Of a stretch of DNA of 64,000 nt, positions 50,265 through 61,035 are shown piece after piece. A program made the translations under genes and the position numbers. This DNA is from Ulva prolifera. Lineage: Eukaryota > Chlorophyta > Ulvophyceae > Ulvales > Ulvaceae. Numbering within the stretch: position 1 is the first letter of the stretch; every line of letters starts with the position of its first letter. Location: NCBI GenBank assembly GCA_023078555.1, contig CM041203.1, positions 4,424,538-4,488,537 of the forward strand, read 5' to 3'. Under the pieces are notes generated by a model. It was not told the DNA's origin, searched no databases, and was given only the letters and a program-made list of their open reading frames with translations.

Positions 50265-52103
50265 TCTTGTATGACAGACACTGCCTGGCCATGACTGCCA
50301 TGACTGCCAGCACACCACCACTCGCCAGTGATCATTCCTGTTCCGGCAGTCAACGCACCATGATTCTGCTGTGTGCCCAGGCAGCGCCAGTATGCCACAG
50401 TAATATGCAGTACGCCACTGTGTACAGACTTTTAGTAGCAGCAAGGACACAGATCCACCCTCGTGCGTATTCACAGATTAGCGAACAATTCAAGGATCGT
50501 TGACTATTCGCTGAACGGTCGTCGGGCGAGGGCTGTGATGCTTTCGCAGGCAGGAGGGTGATTGTTGTTTGGCCAGTTTGTTTGACCTCCTGCCCTCTTG
50601 TTTAACTCACCGACACGACACTTCAGTCAGATTGCGAGGTCACAAAATGACTTCAAATGAGCTATATTCGCAACCTTCACGCTTACATGTCAAATGTATG
50701 CTGGTATGTTGATCCACAGCTAGCTCCTCCCGACGGGAGTGCTTGGAAACATTGATCGTTAGGACAGCGGTATGACGATCATCGCCAGTGGAAGGTTTTG
50801 AGATTGCTACTGTGAATACTTCGCGGGTTGAGCGCGACAGGCCACTGCGATGCTGTTGTGCCAGAGGACACATGTGCCGTGCATGAGCGCCATGGGCACA
50901 TGTCGAGCTTAGCTGGAACCCGCGATCCAGGCGGCAGTAACTTTCCCGGCAAGTGCCCACACTCGATCGATTGATTCCTGTATGATTGTTTGCATAGCCC
51001 CAAGCCCCGGCATCGTTGATGCACTAGCGACGCACCGTGAAAGGCCCAGCGCGCTGGAGCCCTAGTATAGCACATTGGCTGAGAAAATGGTAGCTCGCCG
51101 TCAGTCTGAAGCTTGAATCAAGAACATGAATGTATAGAGCGCTGTCGGAGCCTGGTGTGTTCTTTGAATCTGGTCGACGTTGCTGCCTCGACGTCCTAGA
51201 GGAGTAACGCCTGACAGCTCATTCCACCATGTACGCAATTAAACAACCAGCTCTCGCTTGCAGCAGAGTGATATGTGCTATCTGGTGACCCTCTGACATA
51301 GCTGAATGCTGGGTGTCCTCCTCCGAGGCAATTGAACAGAGGAGGTGAACTGCAGAAGGGGTGAGAATGCGGAGCTGAAAAAATTGACAATGCGCCCCCT
51401 GATTCAACCGGTCAAACGCCTGACGCAAAAGTGCAAAGCAATATAATTCTGGCATTATTCAACTTTACCGATCTGTCGGGCTCATAGTAGGCCAGATTCA
51501 TGTTCGTGTGAAACAGCACATCATGCTGAGCACGCACCCAGTATCTGCTTCCACACAGAGGTTGTTGTCCACCGTTCCTGAGGCATAGGCTTTAAGCTAC
51601 GTGATAAATCCGTACGCACAGAGGCTTGCCTGATGTGATCGTCGTGGCAGTATGCAGCAACGAGGAAGAGAGCACCGAGTTCTTGATGGTGCCTTGCAAG
51701 ACTCTGAACTTCACCTGCACATCAGCGATGCTCAAACATCGTGTATAGGCGAATAGAACTAACATCAGATGATCGGATATTTGTGTAATAACTAGTAAGT
51801 CTGAGATCCAAGTATGGTGGTGGTGCACTGTTGCACGGCTGACGATCCTGGCTGTTTGATAACGACATACCGCAAGCATTCGGTCAGGACAGTCATCTTT
51901 CGAAGGTGACGTTCAGGGCAGTGATGGTGGTGTCGAAGCCAGAGTCTGTACGCTGTTCCTACCATGAAAAGGTGTCTCTGACCTGACACCATAAACGAGG
52001 TGTTCTTTACACACTGAGTGTTGCTCAGTACGCAGTCCCCATCGCAACATCGCAGCATGCACTCTATGTTGTTTGAAATCATATCCCTGAGGCGATATCG
52101 CCG

Positions 52104-52370
52104 TGTCCTCAGGCCTCAGTCCGGATCTGTCAAAGCTGCACACAGCAATCTGGTGGCCGTGTGATATTACACGTGGTGCTACCACCTGGTTATGGCAGCG
52201 CTGTCACATGTGCAGCCTGTGACACGCACATCCCCGAGTGGCTGCAACGAGGAGTCATCAAGACATTCGTTCTCTTTGTTCTCATGTGCAAAGGGCATCA
52301 GATTGTGACTTGCAATATCATCAGTGAGGCATCTCTTGCAGCAACCACAGATGAGCACTCCCTGGATTAG
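52104..52370 (+). pseudogene. Second copy of the Cys-rich CxxC frame, probably decayed
   Basis: In frame it reads CPQASVRICQSCTQQS, then GYG, VTCAACDT, EWLQRG, paralleling CPLATALPCENCTEHS, GHG, VTCAACNT, EILQQP at 29475-29870. After LQRG the frame diverges: the third pair (CPEC in the other copy) is recognisable only in a shifted frame, as CSHV. It is therefore either a divergent gene end or a pseudogene. The neighbours are the same in both places: a family gene upstream (C or F) and module P downstream. Confidence 0.4.
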
Positions 52371-52395
52371 CACAGCTTCCAAAGTCCTGGAAGTG

Positions 52396-52444
52396 ACTGT
52401 GGCAATCCAGTGGTATAGCGGCCATATCACTGGATTGCCACAGT
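52396..52444. repeat. Palindromic element, copy 1
   Basis: Perfect 17-bp arms (52396-52412 and 52428-52444; ACTGTGGCAATCCAGTG) flank a 15-base loop. A second element of the same arms lies at 52981-53025. Confidence 0.8.
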
Positions 52445-52980
52445 GACCAGGACCGGTGGAAGCAGGAACCTCCCACATCGGAAACGTGCCTTGCAGCGCT
52501 TGTAAACTCCTAATGGCAAAGCGAGTGTGTATCATGTTCAAAGCTGGTGTACATAAGGTGTCAGTCCCGATGAACAGCAGCCCAACGATCAGGCCTGGAA
52601 CACGTCTGCCTGAATGTAACTGAAAAGAGGGCATGTGGGGGATCTCAGGAATTCTAGAGATTCGCTGCCTGGCGCCACAGCAACGCTGAATACTTACAGG
52701 CTAGATACACTGGCAGGGGAGCTTCTGGCATGATGGGTGGAGCAACGATGTCGATCAATGCAATTTCCAGCATCCGATTAGCAATGTTCCTGCACTAGTG
52801 GGCCTCAGAGGTGAGAAAGCTTGGGGCAGGTGGCGATTTGAGGGACGGTGCCACAGGCGTCTTCGATGTGAGGAATGGGGATGTGGGGTCAGGTCCTTGA
52901 TTGATGGACGGCTGAAGAATGGTGGATGTCCCGCTGTACAGATCGAGGGAGTGCTTTGGGCCAATGAAAGTTCTGGGAGG

Positions 52981-53025
52981 CTGTGGCAGTCCAGTGTTAT
53001 GACCGCTGTACCACTGGATTGCCAC
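52981..53025. repeat. Palindromic element, copy 2 (inverted loop)
   Basis: The arms are GTGGCAGTCCAGTG and CACTGGATTGCCAC with one mismatch. Its loop, TTATGACCGCTGTAC, is close to the reverse complement of the loop of copy 1, so the two elements are in opposite orientation. Confidence 0.75.
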
Positions 53026-53069
53026 AAAAGCTGAAGCCAGCACGACAAAGTCTCATCACAGTACGGACC

Positions 53070-53400
53070 TGCAGTGTCGGCAAAGCTTGAGTGCCATCAG
53101 AGTCCCTGATGGCAATTTCCGCAATGCCAACAGGTGCAACCTGAATCTATGCATCAGTGATTAGCACTGTCAGTATACACACATAAGGTTCCTTCATAGT
53201 ATTAATCTCATGTGATCAGCTAAAGCGGCGTGTGAGTACACAGCTGCATTGACCAGTATCATCACAGCTGACTTGGCCTGTTGCAGACACCATATCGAGC
53301 CTTTGAAGTCTTGATGTTAAGCTGAAGTGTCACCTTCGTGATCCATGACGGACCTGTGCTGCCTGATCCACAGCTTAATCATGCCACAGGAATGTGTTCA
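53070..53400. repeat. Shortened upstream module P, copy 6 (before gene G)
   Basis: GTCGGCAAAGCTTGAGTGCC at 53076 matches the P start. The middle part (GGTATGCATACC, CATTCGAATGC) is missing, and CAATGCCAACAGGTGCAACC matches a later part (compare 37558 and 15486). Confidence 0.45.
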
Positions 53401-53559
53401 GCCAAAGGACGTGATTCAGCGGATTCAGATTTGGCGTTATTCACTTGCACACAAAGCATCGTAGGTGGGATCTGATATATCCACCTGTTGATGAGGAGGG
53501 GAAGGATCTCTGTAAAGTTCACCACGTGGCAAGGCCTTGCAAGACTAGCGCATGCCTGA

Positions 53560-53880
53560 CGCGGGTTCGCCGTTGCACGTCATGTTACAGGACTCATGTA
53601 CCACAAGTCTGCCTGTGATAGACGCGTTGAGATGACCTTTTTGGTGGCCAGAGGGGCCAGCTGATGTCAGCTCCTATGAATGCGATTTGAATAATGACTA
53701 GATGACTGCTGCGACGTTGCTTCGGGTATTTAAGTTTTTTGCGAATAGGCTTCAAGCTACAAGTTGATCTCGTGACAATATCCCGATACAGCCATCACCT
53801 TCGCGCCTGCTTTTGCTGCCGACAAGAGCTTCTGAGCTGCCCAAGCTTTTCCAGCTCAAAATCAACTGCAATGGCTCCAA
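53560..53880 (+). promoter_or_regulatory. Promoter/leader module Q of gene G
   Basis: GTGGCCAGAGGGG (53645), GATGACTGCTGCGACGTTGC, GGGTATTTAAGTTT (the most TATA-like version of this block in the array), AGAGCTTCTGAGCTGCCCAAG, and the start codon at 53871. Confidence 0.65.
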
Positions 53881-55834
53881 GTACGCCTCCTGGATCCGCA
53901 AGCTGTCGTGTTGCCGATGTAATGCATTCCGCATAAGATCAGCGTTCCGATGCTCGACCGTCACATCCTTCCACAGTCATGTCTTACACCGATGCATTTG
54001 ATACATTGAACGCTTGACGCGCAGCCATCTCTTCTGTGAATGTGAGCGGATCATAGGTGTGACACGCGCAAGCTACTAGTATGTATACTCTGCAGCGTTT
54101 CGCAAGCTCTGTATCGCAAGCTCTGCTTCAACTTGAAGCTGCAGCGTCTCCGGCGGACATCACTGAGTGTAGTCTACCTTGGCACATGATACCGGCGGTG
54201 GTGAAATTGTGCACATCGACATGTAAGCGTCACTCTAGATCTGCGCATAAGATTCGGTGCAAACGTTGACGTGACATGAAAGTGTGAATTCACGCAATGC
54301 ATAATTCAATATCCTCTTGGTCCACAGCTTCGTGCGTTCTCGAGTCCAGGAAATTGCTTTCCTGTGAAATTTGCCCTGAACGCCTGCGCCACGTGGCGCA
54401 CCGCAACATGTACCATATCCAGCTGCCCGAGTACAGCCTGAGCGCACACAAGCTATGCTCCGCAGCGCTTGGGCATGCTGCGTCGCTCAGCTGTATAGGT
54501 AAGCTAGCATCAAGTTTCTCAGCTCTGCATATGCTGGGCATGTACAACGAAGCATTTCACAGTGAGTAGCAATTAATTGCGTGTCAACGCAAACTCAAGA
54601 GTGCGTACTATAGTGAGAGACTCTTATTACAAAAGAGTGAACGGGAGAAAACAAACACTGCGTACTATAGTCTTTGTGTGCTGCATATACACCGGTATAC
54701 GCGCCATGGTGTTGTGGATTTGGTCGAATGTATGATTAATCGATCAAGCGCTGTGACAGGGTACCGGTGCCAGCTGCAGCCTGCAACCTCTCCGCGTGCA
54801 TGTGAAGGTGTTCACGATTATCGCAATGCCCCCCCCGGGCCGACAGTGTCACCGTTGGCGTCGCCGATGTCGGACGCATCCGATGAGATCAGGCAGCATC
54901 GCAGCCACGGTGTGGATGAGGCGGCAGTGTCCGCCGGTGGCGCGGTGGCGCACCCGCCCAGCCTCAGCACCCTCGCGGACCACGCGATGACTCCACCACC
55001 CATATGGATTGTGCGCTGCCGCTCTGACCGAATCATCCTGGCACTCATCTTCACGGCTGACATATTCTGCATATGATATCAAGGATGCATCCATGCCGCC
55101 ATGGACACTCATGGCGGCTCTGAACCACATCTCCCAACTGTAACGTGTTGTGCTGCTGGGGCAGCAGAGCGTGGAGGCAGATGCATTCATATGCGTGACT
55201 GTGCAGCACTGATGCGCAGAGCCCGCAGCATGTTGAGACTGCAGACTGAGCATCGGTGCGCATTACTGACCCTTGCCACGTGTACGGCGTGCAGCACTCT
55301 GCCGGGAAGCGCAACCGCAGCAGGAGCGGCCATGACAAGCATCGCACTCCGGCCGCGCACAAGAGACTGGCACAGCTCGCGCCTGATCCACAGGCGGTCA
55401 CGGACGAGGTCCCCTCGCCAGATCTTCTCGGCACAGGTATCTGGTCGACCCCATCCCTGGAGATCACACTTTCGTCGCTCCCGCCATCGGCCGCGCTGCC
55501 TGACGCCCTCCAGAGGGCCCGGGAGGCCCCCCCGCCGATCGCGATGGCCCCGCAGCCGGAAGCCGCCCCGCCGGCGGCCCCTCACTGGGACGCGGCCCCG
55601 CCGGCGGCCCCTCACTGGGACGCGGCCCCGCCGGCGGCCCCTCACTGGGACGCGGCCCCGCCGGCGGCCCCTCACCGGGACGCGGCCCCGCCGGCAGCCC
55701 CTCACCCAGTCGCCGCCCACCAACTCTCCCTCTCTGCGATGGACCCCATGATTTATGCCCTCGCGGAGCTCATGGGGGAGGGCTTCGAGTCGATGAGCTT
55801 TAGCGACGTGCCAAAGTGGTTGTATGTGCCGTAG
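53871..55834 (+). CDS. Gene G: second family member lacking the helical exons
   Basis: Exons are 53871-53880, 54808-55010 and 55295-55834, giving 250 residues with consistent phases. It has Met-Ala-Pro-Ser, then the Pro/Ala-rich exon (DEAAVSAGGAVAHPPSLS, close to that of F), then directly a tail exon. The second intron is only 284 bases and holds no trace of the 50-residue or 160-residue helical exons. The acceptor of the second exon is GTGAAG where paralogues have GTGCAG. The tail has GKRNRSRSGHDKHR...AHKRLAQL, five 10-residue AAPPAAPHWD-type repeats (55559-55708), then LSLSAMDPMIYALAELMGEGF and the end FSDVPKWLYVP. The basic cluster and Met-Asp-Pro block align with gene E (LTMLDPLMQ). TGTAA lies 409 bases after the stop. 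It may act as a core-less counterpart of the longer members. Confidence 0.62.
54627..54648 (+). repeat. 22-bp element shared by first introns of C, E and G
   Basis: Identical over 22 bases to 39492-39513 (core TTACAAAAGAGTGAACGGG). The following AAACAAACACT also matches gene E with one base changed. Confidence 0.7.
55559..55708 (+). repeat. 5 x 30-bp in-frame repeat in gene G
   Basis: Five units of ten codons, DAAPPAAPHW with end variants HR and HP. Units 2-4 are nearly identical at the DNA level. Confidence 0.9.
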
Positions 55835-55989
55835 CTCGGTTTCCAGGCGCTGCTCAGCCGACTAGCATGATGCTTCGTAGGTGAAGCAACGGCCAGGCTC
55901 GCCATGCACGCCTGCCCCTGTGGCTACAGCGGTGGGAGCACATGATTACGCTGAGCACCTCGCTGTAGCGTTGGGGAGACGGTGGGCTC

Positions 55990-56021
<32 letters not shown>

Positions 56022-57168
56022 TGCTCATTAGAAACATGTGTGCGAACAGTAGCAGTGTGATCGGAGCTGAGGCGCACCCAGGCTGTTGAGTCGTTCCTAC
56101 TTCTGGCACGCGTAATTTAGTTGACTACCGCTGCATTGGTGGAGCTAGTGAGTAAGTTCTTGGCCTCCGCTGTGACCGTGTAGAGTCAACGACGGAGCCG
56201 AGGACTGGTGGAAGTGTGGTGACTCGCCACTGGTGAGTGTATTGTAAAAGATGTATGCATGAAGGATACGGACTGGCCGTGAGTGTTGGCAGGAACAGGC
56301 GTGCATATGCATCGCTTGCTCAGCAACAGATCAAAGCAGCACTCGAAACTGATCCGAGTCACCACTCGCCGTCCGCATGCAGCACAGGTTGCTGGCATCA
56401 TGTGTGAGGCAGTCCCATTCACCCGAATGCATTACCATCAGCAGCACTGCCGCAACAGTGTACAGACCTGGCTATATCATCATGCATGGATACATCCACG
56501 CAGCACGTACACATGCCACCATACCAGGACCCCCACACAACCTGACGCAGCCGCAAGGTGCCCTTTGGCGTCCTCGGAGGGTGGTCGAGCAGATCCATGC
56601 TGGCTGTGTACAACAATGCACTACCTCACCTGCGAATCTCAGTGCAGCGTTCCCCGGGGCCCTCGCATGTGGCTTGGGGGACATCTGCACACCAGGCTGG
56701 GTGCATACGGAGGGCCTCACCGCACAGCCCCTTGGAGGCGGGCAGGGACGGGCGCCGCGTCGAGTGATCTGCGATCCCCATGCATGTGTAGCACTTTACA
56801 TCGCCCACGCCATGCGGCGCATTCGATCGCTGCTGCAGTTGGGCTTGGCACGGGTCCATGGCACACATACTTCAAGCCACACGTTTCACCACTCCACTCA
56901 GCCTGTAGGTATATCGAATGGTCTAGGGAGTGGGAGACCACATCACCGCGGCGATATGCAGACAACCACGCATATGGAACATGTGTGTTCTTGTCCAGCG
57001 TTGGTTGGGACCACCCCTCCAATGACAAGACTCCGAACCCTGTGTTCTGGAGCTTCGATGTCCGGAGTCAGCCCAAGCTGACATCTATCCCTCCGCAAAA
57101 ACGCCGACGACATGCATGTCGAATGCGATGCTCCGTGCCTGCACGCGGCGTGCTGCGGCCGTGCATAT
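55835..57168. other. 3' region of gene G and intergenic space to the dioxygenase gene
   Basis: The first 450 bases hold a run of 29 G (55990-56018) and then the 3' region of gene G. The remainder shows no supported gene; long plus-strand frames at 56283-57269 have no recognisable features and overlap the dioxygenase 3' end. TTACA at 56796-56800 gives TGTAA on the minus strand, 369 bases past the dioxygenase stop, a possible poly(A) signal. Confidence 0.5.
56243..56247 (+). promoter_or_regulatory. Putative poly(A) signal (TGTAA) of gene G
   Basis: ATTGTAAAAGATGTATGCATG lies in a 3' region that still aligns with those of E and F (CTCCGCTGTGACCGTGTAGA; GGACTGGCCGTGA). Confidence 0.45.
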
Positions 57169-58764
57169 TCACGTCTCGTTGCGCAGCGCGGCGAGCTCAG
57201 CGTGGTACCGTGCGCTTGCCTCCTCGGCAGGCAGGTGCCGGTACTTGTGCAGGATCCCCTGGCGCGTGAGGTCCATCGCCCGCAGCGGCCGCGGCGCCGC
57301 CGCGCCGGCCGCGACGCAGCTCGGAAACGCCTCGATGACTGCGTCCGCATTGACCTTGTGGAAGTAGGCGAGGGAAACCCTGCGCGAGCGCGAGCGCGCA
57401 GCGGCGGCGCGGCGGGGGTTGGTGACGCGGTGCAGCGTGCTCGGCCAGCGGCCGGCGGTCCAGCGCGTCATCAGGGTTCCGAGGTTGACGAGGAGCGCGC
57501 CCCTCGGCACGACGACCTCCTGCCACACGCCCTCGGGGCTCAGGAGCTGCAGCCCTCCGTCTCCCGGCTGCAGCTCAGCAGCCAGGGGTCATGTCTTCGT
57601 GCGGAAAGCATGCACATGGGCGGCACCGGAGCGGGGCAGTGCTGCCGGCGGTGGATGCGAATGCATGGTCCAGCCAGAGCGCCGCCATGAGCACTGTTGC
57701 AGCGGCGCAGTCGCAAGCAAAGCGCAGACTGCTACCGTGCCGTATCCGATGTACTCATCGGCTGATCAATCATGAATTGCACACGAATCTAGGTTGGACC
57801 ACATTCGCATTCAGAACCATGCGTGGATTCATCAACGGGGACCGTGGGCCGCACCTGCCATGAGCCGCCGAGCCAGTCGTCCGACGCGAGCAGTGTCAGT
57901 GTGCCCGAGTCGACGTGTGCCTTCTTCCGCATGCATGCGCCTGCCCCCTCTGGCCACATCACCAGGCTAGCGTAGTTTGCCACCTGCATGTTGCTGTGGT
58001 GCGCGTCCGTCTTGTCCTCGAAGAAGCGCTCCCGGGCCCCGAGTGCAACGGCAAAGATGCGGAGCAAGGCGTCTGCGACGCCGGTGCAGCGCGCGTACAT
58101 GGCCTCCATGCATGGCTGCAACGCCGGGGCGTCCGCGTGCGGCCACACGTTGGGGGCAAAGAACACCTGCAGGGGAATGTGGCGTGCCTGGCTGGTTGAG
58201 AATTGCGAGTTGGCCGGTACGCCGCATCGTCGGGGGGCAAGGAGGCTCTTTAGACATCGGCTGTTGCGCCATCCACATGCATACGCATCAGGGACAATCA
58301 GGCATCCGCTCTGCTGTGGCCACGCAAGTGGGAGACACAGCAACCCTGCGTGCTAGCCGTGACATGCTGGCCGATCAGCAGCCGCACACCTCACGCAGTT
58401 CCCGCTCCTCCTCGCCCCCACCTGCCCCCACCGGCGGCTGCGGCGGGCCGCACATGAACCGCTCCGACATAATCCCTTCTCGCGTGGACGGCTCCGGGTG
58501 GCTCCGGAGCGTTGCGTCCAACGCCGGGCTGCGGCGGCGCGCAGCCGCGACGGCCGCGGCGTAGCCGTCGTGCTCCGGGGACACCTCGTAGCCGCGGCCG
58601 GCGCGCATTCCGCGCACGGCGAGGCGGTGCTTTGCGGCCGCCGGGAGGTCAAAGAGGGGCTGCGCGGCGGCGAAGGTGGCGGTGAGGGCGGCGGGCGGGC
58701 AGCCGTGGTGGGTGACCGCGAAGAAGCCGGTATGCTCGCATGCCTGCCTCACCTGCACTCGCAT
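57169..58764 (-). CDS. 2-oxoglutarate/Fe(II)-dependent dioxygenase, isopenicillin-N-synthase-like, three exons
   Basis: Exons are 58390-58764, 57855-58166 and 57169-57567; all introns are phase 0 and give 361 residues. The N-terminal part has ACEHTGFFAVTHHG (residues 8-21), the usual start of the non-haem dioxygenase N domain, and SERFMCG. Exon 2 carries HVDSGTLTLL with the metal ligands His209 and Asp211. Exon 3 has GDGGLQLL, then LHRVTNP with the distal ligand His275, and RRVSLAYF with Arg292 and Ser294, which bind the 2-oxoglutarate carboxylate. The full ligand set is present, so an active oxygenase is likely; the substrate cannot be told from sequence. The length suits the family, but the first beta strand normally found about 20 residues before GFF is missing, so the true start may lie in an upstream exon. 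The Met at 58764 directly follows a GCGGCAG acceptor-like motif. Confidence 0.85.
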
Positions 58765-61035
58765 CTGCCGCCTGAGACTTGCTCATTTCAAGGCGTCCGC
58801 ATGCATGCCTGACCTGCACATGCATGCACATGCAGCTGCCGTGCCTGACACTCGCTCGTATACACTATGTTGTCCTTTTACATTGTGATCAGTGGCTCCA
58901 AGAAATTGGCTGGACAGCAGTTGAGGGTGATGAGTTAGCAGTAATGTTGCCACTCGCTAGTCGCCGCTGCGCTGCGATGTTTGGTTCATGCGGTGCCACC
59001 TACTCCAGTGGTTGTGACACACGACGCTGCAGTTTAAGCCGCTGAGTGCAACGAGAGGATATGATGTCCACTGTGGGAAACATGCTTCTCACGAAGGGGA
59101 GTCGAGGGAGGCATCACGGGGAGCGCACGCACAAAGTTAGGTGCGTGAATGCAAGGCGTGGGCCAAGTGCAAATTACATGTCAGCAAATGCGGGGCCTGC
59201 CGCTGGATGCAGAGAGTACGAGTGGTCGCAGGGCTTGCCGCTGGATGCCGGGAGCTCCCCAGCGCCGAAACTGTGTGTGTGGAAGGCCACGTGACCCAGG
59301 AGCACTGCGGACAGGCATTGTCTGAGCACCACCGAGAGCCTCCTGCACCGGGCAGCGGGCTCTCGTACCGGTTCTCCGACAACATGGTGGCCTGTCTGCA
59401 GTGAACCGCCGCAGCGCTCGGACGTGGCAAGGAGGAACCTCACTACGGATGCGTGTGTCTGGCAGCACTGTCTATGCATGGGACCGTTGTTCGTGGCGAG
59501 CGCGGTTGACTCGTGGCGTTGCAGCCAGTAAGCGGAGGCCGCAGTGTCTGGGTCATAGGACATGCTGGGGGGAGGCAGCTGCATGGGGCGTGGGTGACAA
59601 GATAGGTGTGCTGCAGAAGTGAGAGACTGGGCGTGTGGGTGTCCATGCTGCATCGGAGGCTGCTTCCTTATGCGAAAGCCGGCAGGCATGATCAGGGCGT
59701 GCTGCGCTGTGTGAAATCAGCATGTGGATAGGCGACTGCCCCAGGAGATGCAGGCCGTCTATGCTGCCGGTGTGCATCTGATTCGTGAATTGCAGCACGC
59801 ATGAGAAGCTTGGACCTGTGTGGCTGCACGGGTTGTGATGAAGCACACCTGCTCCACAACCTCTGGTGTTGGAGACTGGCCATCGATGACTCCTGCTAGA
59901 CTGATCAAGGGAGGATTGAAGACTTTGAAGTCTGCTGCTGTGTCGAACTGTGTGTATGCAGATACCTGCCACTTGCTGGTCCCCTTGGCTGTGGTGTCTG
60001 GGTGTGCTTTGCTTGCCTGCTGGGATACGCCAGCAACTCTAGCATTGCGAGATACAGAGGATACCTTTGATGGCACTAGCGAACTCATGTGTGTAAGCCG
60101 TAGCGTAGGTTCTGGAATTAGCTGCTCGCACTGATCCCCACCGAATCAGCTGAATAGATCAGCCAGACAGATCAACGCCTACCATGCAGAAGCTAAACAT
60201 GCCACCTTCACAGAGATCAAACAATGTATGGAGCTATCTGCGCCCTGGACATGTATGTTCTACAAGGCAATGTCCAGATAACGAACGGTAAGCGCTCCGT
60301 GCGAGCGAATACACCCAGCACACTATTTCGAGGTGCTATCTGGAGTGAGAAGCCGATGTACAGCTATGCGGAGATGAGGACTATCGAAGTTATCTTGGTT
60401 GTCCGCAGAAATAGCTTGTAGAGCTTGGTTTGTGTGAATGTTTTCCGTGCTGTGTCGCGCTCGGGTCGCGAGCGCGGTGCGCAGCGTCTCATGCCAGCAG
60501 CTCGTGACCTCGACAGTGTGCAATAGCAACGCTACGATGCATGCCCCCAGCTGGCATGTCAAGGACAAGTGCAGGCACCGTGGCCTGCAGCTGCAGTTTC
60601 ACACATGCACTGACGCCAAGCAACCAAGCTGCTGACTACGAAGAAGTGACCACATCACTGCGCTGAGCGTGGCCAAAGGACTTCAATTTGTTGTCACCGC
60701 TCGGCACGTCCAGCGTGTAAGCTATTAGCGAACAATTGTGCCATCACGACAACATCTGTGCTCCGTCCGCACTCCCCTTGTTTGCATAGACGTCTTCGGA
60801 TCGTGTGACAGTGTCGGCATGTACGAGTCTCTCATCACGGACCACAAGCAAGTGTACACGAGGCTTTCATAACTCTTCATGCGTAAAGTTCTAGTTTAAG
60901 TACTGCCTGGACGTCTGCTCGGCCTTCGCTCTGCAGGCCACCAGCTAGTGCACACCACCGCAGTCTTGGTCCTCGTGTCCGTCCGCAGTGCCTGAGTATC
61001 TCCAAATTGCTTCCAGCCACGGTAGAGATTTATTA
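58765..61035. other. Region between the dioxygenase and SDR genes; no supported gene
   Basis: It probably contains the dioxygenase 5' end and both promoters. A minus-strand frame at 59759-60088 has protein-like composition (for example FNPPLISLAGVIDGQSPTPE) and a plausible donor after its last part, but I recognise no family and find no partner exons. Repeated GCATGC-rich sequence occurs at 58795-58840. Confidence 0.4.

Larger units (their letters stand above)
50117..53065. repeat. Downstream module D after gene F
   Basis: It matches the modules after C and E: a GGCAGGAGG...CCTCCTGCC stem (50549-50594), CGACGGGAGTGCTTGG (about 50735), GTCGACGTTGCTGCCT (about 51173), and the CxxC region (52104-52370). 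Two palindromic elements (52396 and 52981) are additional to it. Confidence 0.6.

Noticed and set aside
56283-57269. 328-codon plus-strand frame between gene G and the dioxygenase
   Set aside because: No domain, no conserved counterpart, and its end overlaps the antisense of the dioxygenase last exon.
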